Positions 1 to 6,119 of a DNA stretch of 11,299 bases are shown here, in pieces. Each line of letters starts with the position of its first letter. The first letter of the stretch is position 1. The position numbers were made by a program, and so were the translations under genes. The DNA is taken from the NCBI GenBank assembly GCA_015486915.1, contig WFQS01000649.1:1-11299 (forward strand), in the 5' to 3' direction. The notes under the pieces were generated by a model. That model saw only the letters and a program-made list of their open reading frames with translations. It did not search any database and was not told where the DNA came from. This stretch comes from Desulfobacteraceae bacterium. GTDB taxonomy: Bacteria; Desulfobacterota; Desulfobacteria; Desulfobacterales; Desulfobacteraceae.

Positions 1-37
1 ATGAACGAGATTGCCTGTCTTCTATCCCATCTACTTC

Positions 38-81
38 GTTGCATCAAAGGCCGAATACGTTGAGTATGCAACCTTTAATGC
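38..81. repeat. Short inverted repeat in the left-edge segment
   Basis: GTTGCAT at 38-44 is the exact reverse complement of ATGCAAC at 66-72. A second, overlapping pairing joins GCATCAAAGG (41-50) with CCTTTAATGC (72-81), 9 of 10 pairs, so two alternative stems are possible. The string GGCCGAA also recurs at 49-55 and 94-100. The segment lies just before the point where a GNAT acetyltransferase tail becomes recognisable (about 150), so it may be the end of a mobile or repeated element that truncated that gene. No element family was recognised, and without a second copy the assignment as a repeat element is inference. Confidence 0.35.
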
Positions 82-287
82 GCCTTGTACATGGGCCGAA
101 ATTCTGCGCTATTTCTGTTCAACTTATTTTATCTCCGATCCTAAGCACTTTAAAACTTGAAGTATTTGCTGAAAATGTACGAGCAGTAAATTTGTATAAA
201 AAGTTTAATTTTAAAGAAACTGGCAGAAAAACTGTAAATGATAAAGAAGTGATATGTATGTCATTAATATCAGATATGGTAAAATAA
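39..287 (+). pseudogene. C-terminal remnant of a GNAT-family N-acetyltransferase
   Basis: The open frame ends at TAA 285-287. Only the part from about 150 onward is recognisable: KLEVFAENVRAVNLYKKFNF is the classic C-terminal GNAT strand-helix-strand (RimI-like 'LEVFxxNxxAxxLYxKxGF'), followed by the ending ETGRK...ICMSLI. The N-terminal half of the fold, including the Q/RxxGxG/A acetyl-CoA pyrophosphate loop, is absent. The residues encoded at 39-149 do not resemble GNAT sequence. The frame stays open to the left window edge, so the upstream part is a foreign in-frame fusion rather than the original gene start. The fragment cannot form an active acetyltransferase. It converges on the large minus-strand operon. 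I am confident in the family and less so in the exact breakpoint. Confidence 0.6.
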
Positions 288-431
288 GTAAAAGCTTAAA
301 GTCTATTCAAGCTGTTGTCCACGAACATCAGGATAAAGGCAGAACGCAAATCGCAAGGGCATTTTCATCATTGTTGCCATAATATGCATCCTTCTTTTAC
401 TGTAGGGAGCAGAGGGGTCAATCCCCGAGAT
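288..431. other. Short convergent intergenic region, no gene found
   Basis: This spacer lies between the GNAT remnant on the + strand and the 3' end of the TonB receptor gene on the minus strand. It contains only a weak possible hairpin, GGGG (414-417) / CCCC (423-426) with loop TCAAT, directly after the receptor stop codon in the minus-strand direction. No T-run follows it, so it is not a convincing intrinsic terminator. A 42-codon open frame on the + strand (254-382) has no clear ribosome-binding site and no recognised family. Nothing else is supportable here. Confidence 0.5.
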
Positions 432-2459
432 TCAAAATCTATAACTTAAGGTGCATACGGAGGAAAATGGCTCTCCTTCTGCAGGGCCGTACATGTCAGG
501 GACATGGAATTCTTCATCAAAAATATTGTCTGCAGAAATTGAAAGTGTTAAGTTTTTCATCAAAAAATTATCGATCCTCAAATTAAATCCAACAATAACA
601 GGAGAGTTATACTCACCGGTCACGGTTCCCTTTTCATAGGTATAGGGAACAGGTCCTGTTTTATGAAGATCAAGGGCAAAGGTTCCGCTGATCCCCCTGA
701 TATTAAAACTCCGGACAGCTTTACAGTTTATCATATAATCTGCTGCAAGATCAAAAGGCTCCTGCCATTTATCATATTCAATCCTCCTGACACCTCCCGG
801 GCCAATAAATGTAGATTTAAGCAGATACTCTGCAGAACCGCCCCAGTAATTCATAAAAGTTGCATTGGTCGATAAAGACCAGTTTCTAAAAACCCCTGTT
901 ATAAAAGAAAATTCAACTCCTGCTGTTTTCTGATCAAAAGGCTTAGAAAGACCTCCAAAGGGATCATACTGGACATGATCGGTCAGCCTGCTGTAAAAGG
1001 AAGTTAAAGTAACGGATGTATCGGAATCAGGGTTCCAGCCCAATTGAAGATTATAAGTTTCCACACCTTCAGGATCATAATGAATTGCAGAAAAAATCTG
1101 ACTTGAGTAAGGTGTCCGGTATGCTGTTCCAAAACCTGCTTTTAAACGCCATTCTTTTGAAAAAGGCAGATTGAAACCAAAATTGAAACTTGTTTTTGAA
1201 TCAAAAACGGAATGGTCATCAAATCTTACTCCTGCCCACCAGTGAACTTTGATTAGTCTGTGACGGTATTGAACAAAAGCGGATTTAATTATGTCTGAAT
1301 AATTTCTCTGATCTATATCAGGGAGGAATACACTGTTTTCAGGTTTAAGGTATTGAGGCAGAAAATCCTCGGACACAACACCGCCTTTGACCTGTACGTC
1401 ACTGAAAGACACACCTGCCGTTAAAAGGCCGGTCTTAAAGAGATTCCTGTCACACAAGACCTCCGTATGCCAGATACGGCTGTCCTGATTCTGTTTCAGA
1501 TCAACCTTTGTGACATCGTTTGATATATTGTTGTAATATCCTGAAGCTTTAATATTAAATGCCCCTGCAGACGTATTCCAGACCCCCTTTAAATATCCTG
1601 AAGGTGATGAGGAACGTGTCCCTTTCCAAGAGAGAAATCCTTCGGAATCGTGCATTGTAAAGTCCCTTGTGAAATCAAAAATTCTTCCTGAAAAAGAAAA
1701 TTTTTCCGCAAAAGAAGCTGTAAAATCTGCCTCGGAGTACGTTGAATCATCAATTTTTTTTGTATCGGCAGAATCCACTGAATTTAAGCCGGTTACATTA
1801 AAACTGTCATTATAGAACCTCTTTTTCGAAACATCGGCATTTAAAAAAACTGTCCAGTGGTTCCCGGTCATTCCGCTGCTGCATGAACTGCCGATAAGAC
1901 TGTCTGTCCCGCCATACACAGAAAGCCTTGACCCATTAAAATCCAATCCAGTCATGGGAACAATATTAACAATTCCGGCAAAGGCATCAGCACCCCATAA
2001 AACAGAACCAGGTCCCCTTATGATCTCAACACGTTTAACACCTTTAAGGGAAAGTTCCCTGTCAAGAAAATTTAAATTCCGGGTTCCCCCCTGGGTAACA
2101 GGGACACCGTCGTAGAGAAAAAGAACACTGTCCGGCATTCCCCTGAGCCAGGGAACACTACCCTGCCCTCTTGGAAGCATTAAAAATCCAGGCTCCCTGT
2201 CAAGAAGGTCTGCAAGGGTTTGATAACCGTATTGTTTAATCTCATCTGCTGTTACCACCCTTGCCACAGCAGGTGCATTGGCCGGTGATTCCGGCTTTCC
2301 GGAAGCAAGGGTGGTAACAGAGATATCCTCCCCCACAAACATCAGCATTGTATTGGAAGCGGTATCTTTACAGAGGACTGGACCGGGCAGTGCAAGAAAA
2401 ATCATCAGCAATGTCATGGTATATGATAAAAGTCTGAAAATAAGCATTAAAATACCCAC
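432..2459 (-). CDS. TonB-dependent outer-membrane receptor
   Basis: This 675-residue outer-membrane active transporter takes up a ligand using energy from TonB-ExbBD. Residues 1-30 are a hydrophobic signal peptide. ISVTT at 46-50 resembles a TonB box (compare the common 'xxVVTA'). A plug domain follows: VVTADEIKQYGYQTLADLLD (about 68-87), SVPWLRGMPDSVLFLYDGVP (101-120) and the plug hallmark VEIIRGPGSVLWGADAFAGI (144-163). The rest is a 22-strand-type barrel with alternating aromatic strands, a late LSISADNIFDEEF segment and a terminal Phe, the expected beta-barrel assembly signal. The start is GTG at 2459, because AGAGG lies 6 nt upstream inside the end of the regulator gene; the next in-frame ATG has no such site. 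It is the last gene of the operon, 3 nt after the response regulator. The ligand cannot be read from sequence: iron chelate, cobalamin or another ligand are all open. An unusual inverted repeat sits between TonB box and plug (2249-2320). Confidence 0.92.
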   Translation of the reverse strand: MGILMLIFRLLSYTMTLLMIFLALPGPVLCKDTASNTMLMFVGEDISVTTLASGKPESPANAPAVARVVTADEIKQYGYQTLADLLDREPGFLMLPRGQGSVPWLRGMPDSVLFLYDGVPVTQGGTRNLNFLDRELSLKGVKRVEIIRGPGSVLWGADAFAGIVNIVPMTGLDFNGSRLSVYGGTDSLIGSSCSSGMTGNHWTVFLNADVSKKRFYNDSFNVTGLNSVDSADTKKIDDSTYSEADFTASFAEKFSFSGRIFDFTRDFTMHDSEGFLSWKGTRSSSPSGYLKGVWNTSAGAFNIKASGYYNNISNDVTKVDLKQNQDSRIWHTEVLCDRNLFKTGLLTAGVSFSDVQVKGGVVSEDFLPQYLKPENSVFLPDIDQRNYSDIIKSAFVQYRHRLIKVHWWAGVRFDDHSVFDSKTSFNFGFNLPFSKEWRLKAGFGTAYRTPYSSQIFSAIHYDPEGVETYNLQLGWNPDSDTSVTLTSFYSRLTDHVQYDPFGGLSKPFDQKTAGVEFSFITGVFRNWSLSTNATFMNYWGGSAEYLLKSTFIGPGGVRRIEYDKWQEPFDLAADYMINCKAVRSFNIRGISGTFALDLHKTGPVPYTYEKGTVTGEYNSPVIVGFNLRIDNFLMKNLTLSISADNIFDEEFHVPDMYGPAEGEPFSSVCTLSYRF
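2249..2320. repeat. Perfect 16-bp inverted repeat with nested hairpin inside the TonB receptor gene
   Basis: CTGTTACCACCCTTGC at 2249-2264 is the exact reverse complement of GCAAGGGTGGTAACAG at 2305-2320, separated by 40 bases. Inside the loop TTCCGG (2289-2294) pairs with CCGGAA (2299-2304) around the tetraloop CTTT and directly abuts the right arm. A competing inner stem is GCCGG (2281-2285) / CCGGC (2291-2295). On the coding (minus) strand the arms encode SVTTLA and ARVVTA on either side of the TonB-box-to-plug linker. The arms are too long to expect by chance at this spacing. Function is unknown: mRNA structure, invertible segment or a template-switch scar are possible. Confidence 0.85.
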
Positions 2460-2462
2460 TTT

Positions 2463-3821
2463 TTACCTCTCCACAAGATTCATAAGCGTTCTGAATCTTG
2501 CCCTTGTCAGACCCAAAAGCCGTGCAGCAGCACTTTTGTTCCAGGCTGCCATCTCAAGGGCCTGAACAACAATACTCTTTTCAAGTTCATCAAAATCAAC
2601 ACCTCCCGGAGGAATTTTGATCAACCCGCCGGTATTTTTCTCCGGCTGTGATTCAAGTTCGAGAAACCTTAAATCATCCGAAGAAACCGGCAGTCTGCCA
2701 TCTTTCAGGATCATAACTCTTTCAATCACATTGGCAAGCTCCCTTACATTTCCCTTCCATGAATAATTTTCAAGAATTTTTTTTGCCGCAGGAGTAAATG
2801 CATCTCCTGAAAAATTATTTTTTTCCGTGTATTTTAAAATAAAATGTATGGCAAGGGGCAGGATGTCATCTTTTCTGTCCCTTAAAGGCGGCACATGTAT
2901 GGGAAAAACGGCCAGCCTGTAATAAAGGTCCTCCCTGAATTTCTTTTCATTGACAAGAAGGGGTAAATCCTGATTGGTAGCACATATCAGACGTACATCA
3001 ATTTTGCAGTCAACATTTGATCCAACACGCTGCACAACTTTTTCCTGAATCACCCTTAACAATTTTGACTGGGCTTCAAAGGGAAGCTCTCCTATTTCAT
3101 CAAGAAAAAGCGTTCCTTTATCAGCGTATTCAAATTTTCCTTCTTTCTTTTTATCAGCTCCGGTAAAAGCACCTTTTTCATGGCCAAAAAGTTCTGATTC
3201 TATGATATTAGGGGAGATAGCCGCACAATTAACTGCAACAAACCGCTGATCTTTTCTGCCTCCTGCCATGTGAATCATGCGTGACACAACCTCTTTCCCT
3301 GTTCCCGACTCTCCTGTGACAAGGACAGTGGCATTGGATTTTGCCACTTTTTCAGCCATATCCTGTACCTGCAGCATCTTTTTGGACTTAAATATAGGTT
3401 TTTCCTCCATGATCCCCTTGTAAACATCCTGACGAAGCCTTGCATTCTCGGCAAGAAGTCTTCCAACACCAAGAGCTCTTTCAACTGCAAGCAGTACCTG
3501 CTGCTCATCAAAAGGTTTCACAAGATAATCTGCAGCGCCGAGGCGCAAGGCATCCACAGCAGACTCAAGGGAGGCAAATGCAGTTATAAATATTACAGGA
3601 ATACCAAGACCGATGTTTTTGATCTCCGCAAGGAGTTCCTTTCCGTCCATCCTGTCCATTCTTATATCTGAAATAACAAGGTCAAAATTTTCTTCCTGCA
3701 TAAGATCAAGAGCATCCCTGCCATCACAGGCCTGGGAAGTTTTATGACCCGTCTGGGAAAGCATGATCTGCAAAATATTTCTTATACGTTCTTCATCATC
3801 CACAATTAAAATTTCAGCCAT
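2463..3821 (-). CDS. NtrC-family sigma-54-dependent response regulator
   Basis: This 452-residue protein is a DNA-binding activator of sigma-54 RNA polymerase, normally phosphorylated by its partner kinase. A receiver domain (about 3-115) has the acidic pair D8/D9, phosphoacceptor D52, T80 and K102. The AAA+ central domain (about 143-375) shows Walker A GESGTGKE at 170-177, the sigma-54 contact loop GAFTGA at 217-222, Walker B GTLFLDEIGEL at 236-246 and the NVRELANVIER segment near 358-368. A Fis-type helix-turn-helix closes the protein (about 412-450, NKSAAARLLGLTRARFRTLM). The length and domain order are complete for the class. ATG at 3821 overlaps the kinase stop by 8 nt and has AGGGG about 6 nt upstream, so the two proteins should be made together as a cognate pair. 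No -24/-12 promoter was found in the window, so its targets, probably including its own operon's promoter, lie elsewhere or upstream. Confidence 0.96.
   Translation of the reverse strand: MAEILIVDDEERIRNILQIMLSQTGHKTSQACDGRDALDLMQEENFDLVISDIRMDRMDGKELLAEIKNIGLGIPVIFITAFASLESAVDALRLGAADYLVKPFDEQQVLLAVERALGVGRLLAENARLRQDVYKGIMEEKPIFKSKKMLQVQDMAEKVAKSNATVLVTGESGTGKEVVSRMIHMAGGRKDQRFVAVNCAAISPNIIESELFGHEKGAFTGADKKKEGKFEYADKGTLFLDEIGELPFEAQSKLLRVIQEKVVQRVGSNVDCKIDVRLICATNQDLPLLVNEKKFREDLYYRLAVFPIHVPPLRDRKDDILPLAIHFILKYTEKNNFSGDAFTPAAKKILENYSWKGNVRELANVIERVMILKDGRLPVSSDDLRFLELESQPEKNTGGLIKIPPGGVDFDELEKSIVVQALEMAAWNKSAAARLLGLTRARFRTLMNLVER
2464..2470 (-). promoter_or_regulatory. Ribosome-binding site deciding the GTG start of the TonB receptor
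   Basis: The coding strand reads GGAGAGG-TAAAAA-GTG. The purine-rich box overlaps the last codons of the response regulator and is 6 nt from GTG 2459, whereas the next ATG downstream lies too far away. This supports the GTG start and coupled translation with the regulator. Confidence 0.7.
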
Positions 3822-5205
3822 AGTTAACCCCTATACTTATTTCAAACCATGCACCGCATGTATCACAATTTCCAGCACTTATCCTGCCATTATGAATCTC
3901 GATAATATCCTTTGCCATGGCAAGTCCAAGCCCCGTTCCCTTTGCCTTTGTCGTAAAAAATGGCTCAAATATTTTATCAAGGCTTTCAGGTGGAATGCCG
4001 GAACCGGTATCCTCCGCCCTGAAAAACCACTTATCATTTTCCTGCCAGGTTGTAACTACAAGTGTTCCATTATCTTCGCAGGCTTCAATACAATTTTTAA
4101 TGATATTCATTAAAGCCCTTTCCATGAGATTATGATCACAGATCACCATTGCTTTTTTTGAATCAATTAAAGTTTTCAATTTAATTGAAACTGAATCCGA
4201 TTGAATAATACCTGCTTTTTCCATCAATTTTTTTATAAAATCGTTTATATCCGTGGAAACCATATCGGGATTTTTCGGCCTTGCAAAAAGCAGAAAATCT
4301 TCAACAAGCCTGTTCATACGCAATAGTTCATCGGTCTGATAATCAAGCATCTGATTCCGTATTTCAGGAGAGATATTATCTTTTTTCAGTATATCCACAC
4401 TACCTTTTATAATGGAAAGAGGATTTTTAATTTCATGGGCAACAAGCATGGAAAATTTACCAAGTTCTGCAAGTGCCTTCTGGCGGCTCATTTTTACATG
4501 TGCTTTCTCTATTTCTTCCCTCTGCTTTTTTATTGCGTCCACCATCTCATTAAATGTACTGGCAAGAATCCTTGTTTCATGAAGATTTGTTAGCCCGGCA
4601 CGTTTTTCCATTCTCCCCATGGAAACTTCTTTTGCCAATGTAACAAGGTTACGAAGGGGAGCTGATATGGATTTTGCAATGAAATAATACCATATCACCG
4701 TAATCAGAGAGAGAAAAACGCCAATAGAAACCAGCCGCATCAATAGGTGATGCTTTAATTGAACAAGACTTTTCAGCCTGTAATTAATCACCACCAGTCC
4801 AAGTTTTTTTTCCTGATTCCCGGTATAGAGAAGCATACTCTGATCCCCTGACCGGGAAGAAAAAATTCCAGCCGTCGCCTCTTTGCTCTCTCCCTTTACA
4901 CCTGTTCCATCGGATGCTTCAGCAAGCACTTTACCTTCGCCGGAAAGGATTTGAACCCTTGATATATCTTTCTGGGTCAGCATGTTACGGCACTGCCTCT
5001 CCAGCATTTTTTTATCTGAAAGAATAACTCCAAGTTCTGCATTTCGTGCCATGTAATCTGCAAGCACCTTAAACCCTTCATGGTATCTTTCGGCAAGAAA
5101 AGCCGAAGAGTATCTTATCCCTGCAAAACCGATAATTGCTGCAGTTCCGGAAATAAAAATAAAAGCCACAAGGGTAAGCCTTGTCTGAATGGAATCAAAA
5201 CGCAT
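3814..5205 (-). CDS. Membrane sensor histidine kinase with HAMP domain
   Basis: This 463-residue inner-membrane kinase should sense a periplasmic cue and phosphorylate the downstream NtrC-family regulator. TM1 is about residues 11-31 and TM2 about 157-177, enclosing a periplasmic sensor of about 125 residues with no recognised family. HAMP covers about 178-230. The dimerisation/phosphoacceptor helix has VAHEIKNPLS with His257. The catalytic domain carries the N box NIIKNCIEA (367-375), the G1 box DTGSGIP (399-405), the F box IFEPFFTTK (412-420) and the G2 box GTGLGLA (423-429), so all the catalytic motifs are present. ATG at 5205 overlaps the upstream gene's TGA by one base (TGATG), with AAGGTGG about 4 nt before it. 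The tight link to a periplasmic binding protein upstream suggests that the ligand-loaded binding protein may be the signal; this is inference. Confidence 0.95.
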   Translation of the reverse strand: MRFDSIQTRLTLVAFIFISGTAAIIGFAGIRYSSAFLAERYHEGFKVLADYMARNAELGVILSDKKMLERQCRNMLTQKDISRVQILSGEGKVLAEASDGTGVKGESKEATAGIFSSRSGDQSMLLYTGNQEKKLGLVVINYRLKSLVQLKHHLLMRLVSIGVFLSLITVIWYYFIAKSISAPLRNLVTLAKEVSMGRMEKRAGLTNLHETRILASTFNEMVDAIKKQREEIEKAHVKMSRQKALAELGKFSMLVAHEIKNPLSIIKGSVDILKKDNISPEIRNQMLDYQTDELLRMNRLVEDFLLFARPKNPDMVSTDINDFIKKLMEKAGIIQSDSVSIKLKTLIDSKKAMVICDHNLMERALMNIIKNCIEACEDNGTLVVTTWQENDKWFFRAEDTGSGIPPESLDKIFEPFFTTKAKGTGLGLAMAKDIIEIHNGRISAGNCDTCGAWFEISIGVNYG

Positions 5206-6119
5206 CAGTCCACCTTTACATTGCCGGGAAGTTTTCCGGGCATTTTCACACCAAGAGTTTTTACCACTTTCTCATTCACCAGTATTTTATAATCAGGTCC
5301 CAGAGATCTGCATTCTTTTTTCTCAAAAAACAGTTCCACAACCTTAGCTGTTTGAACCCCCACTGCAGTATAATCAATGTCAAAACTCACAGCACACCCG
5401 GATTCATGGAAAAACCTGTTGTATCCAATTGCAGGAATTGAGTAAAGATAGCTTTTTTTTATAATATACCGAATAAGGGATCTTGATATGACAGTGGCAT
5501 CGGGGATAAAGAGCAGGGCATCAATCTTTGGTTTTTTCATAAAAAGGCCCCTTACATCACTTTCCTGTGCAACCAGCAGAGGAACCAGGGTAATACCTTT
5601 TATTTTTGCAAAAACAGAAGCGGAATTAAACCATTTTTGATTATTCTCAGGATTATAAATCACCCCGATCCTGTGGATTTCAGGCAGGATAATATGTATC
5701 ATTGAAAATTGATTAAGAGAAAAAATATTTAAGGAGATACCACAAAGCCTTCTATCTACAGAAATATGATTTTTGGGATTTAAAACCATGCTGTAAAAAA
5801 GAGGACCCTTCCACTTTTTTTTATCCATAAAGGAAAGCGCCCTGGGTCCCACTGCCACAACTGCTGAAAAGGCTGAAGAATCAAACCTGCTGAACATAGG
5901 GTCTTTGCTGTAAGGCAGACCTTTTTTATCAAAAAATATTCTGATACTCGGCCTGTCAATGGCAGCTTCAAACCCTTTAACCATCATCATAAAAGGTTTT
6001 ATCTCGCTGGAGATGAGCAGTCCCACGGGGCGTAACTGAGCGCATTCTCCACTTAACTGGAAAAAAAAAATCAGAATGGTTAAAACTATTCCGAATATTT
6101 TATTTTTTGTTATCCTCAA
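5205..6119 (-). CDS. Periplasmic substrate-binding protein, ABC_sub_bind type, no transporter partner
   Basis: This 304-residue protein resembles the ABC_sub_bind (Pfam PF04392) class of two-lobed periplasmic binding proteins. Residues 1-27 form a signal peptide likely cleaved after GECA. Typical family traits are the VVAVGPRALSF loop (about 87-97), HRIGVIYNPENN (139-150), DALLFIPDATVI (about 190-201) and the end pattern SIPAIGYNRFF...AVSFDIDYTAVGVQTAKV. The only usable start is TTG at 6119: the codon before it is an in-frame stop and no other start precedes the signal peptide. It overlaps gspD by 20 nt and has no good Shine-Dalgarno, so it probably depends on coupling to gspD translation. 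A run of ten T on the coding strand (6061-6070) falls inside the signal-peptide codons. No permease or ATPase gene is present, so a sensory role feeding the adjacent kinase is as likely as import. The ligand is unknown. Confidence 0.82.
   Translation of the reverse strand: MRITKNKIFGIVLTILIFFFQLSGECAQLRPVGLLISSEIKPFMMMVKGFEAAIDRPSIRIFFDKKGLPYSKDPMFSRFDSSAFSAVVAVGPRALSFMDKKKWKGPLFYSMVLNPKNHISVDRRLCGISLNIFSLNQFSMIHIILPEIHRIGVIYNPENNQKWFNSASVFAKIKGITLVPLLVAQESDVRGLFMKKPKIDALLFIPDATVISRSLIRYIIKKSYLYSIPAIGYNRFFHESGCAVSFDIDYTAVGVQTAKVVELFFEKKECRSLGPDYKILVNEKVVKTLGVKMPGKLPGNVKVD
6061..6070. repeat. Ten-base homopolymer in the binding-protein signal sequence
   Basis: Ten consecutive A on the + strand (ten T on the coding strand) encode part of the IFFF core of the signal peptide, about 50 nt after the TTG start. 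A gain or loss of one base would shift the frame and abolish the protein. Such tracts can slip during replication or transcription. Whether this one varies cannot be told from a single sequence. Confidence 0.6.

Noticed and set aside
254..382. 42-codon open frame on the + strand after the GNAT remnant
   Set aside because: It overlaps the GNAT tail and has no ribosome-binding site or recognisable family; most likely chance.
414..426. GGGG-TCAAT-CCCC stem as an intrinsic terminator for the receptor operon
   Set aside because: The stem has four pairs and no T-run follows on the minus strand.
451..875. Two + strand open frames opposite the receptor gene
   Set aside because: Antisense shadows of a well-supported barrel-coding sequence; they show no motifs or start signals.
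2370..2459. Receptor as a lipoprotein (Cys30 at the end of the signal peptide)
   Set aside because: Leu precedes the Cys, which does not fit a lipobox, and TonB receptors are not normally lipidated.
3763..4135. Cys-rich + strand open frames opposite the kinase/regulator junction
   Set aside because: They lie wholly antisense to kinase motif-bearing codons, and their composition is that of a reversed frame.
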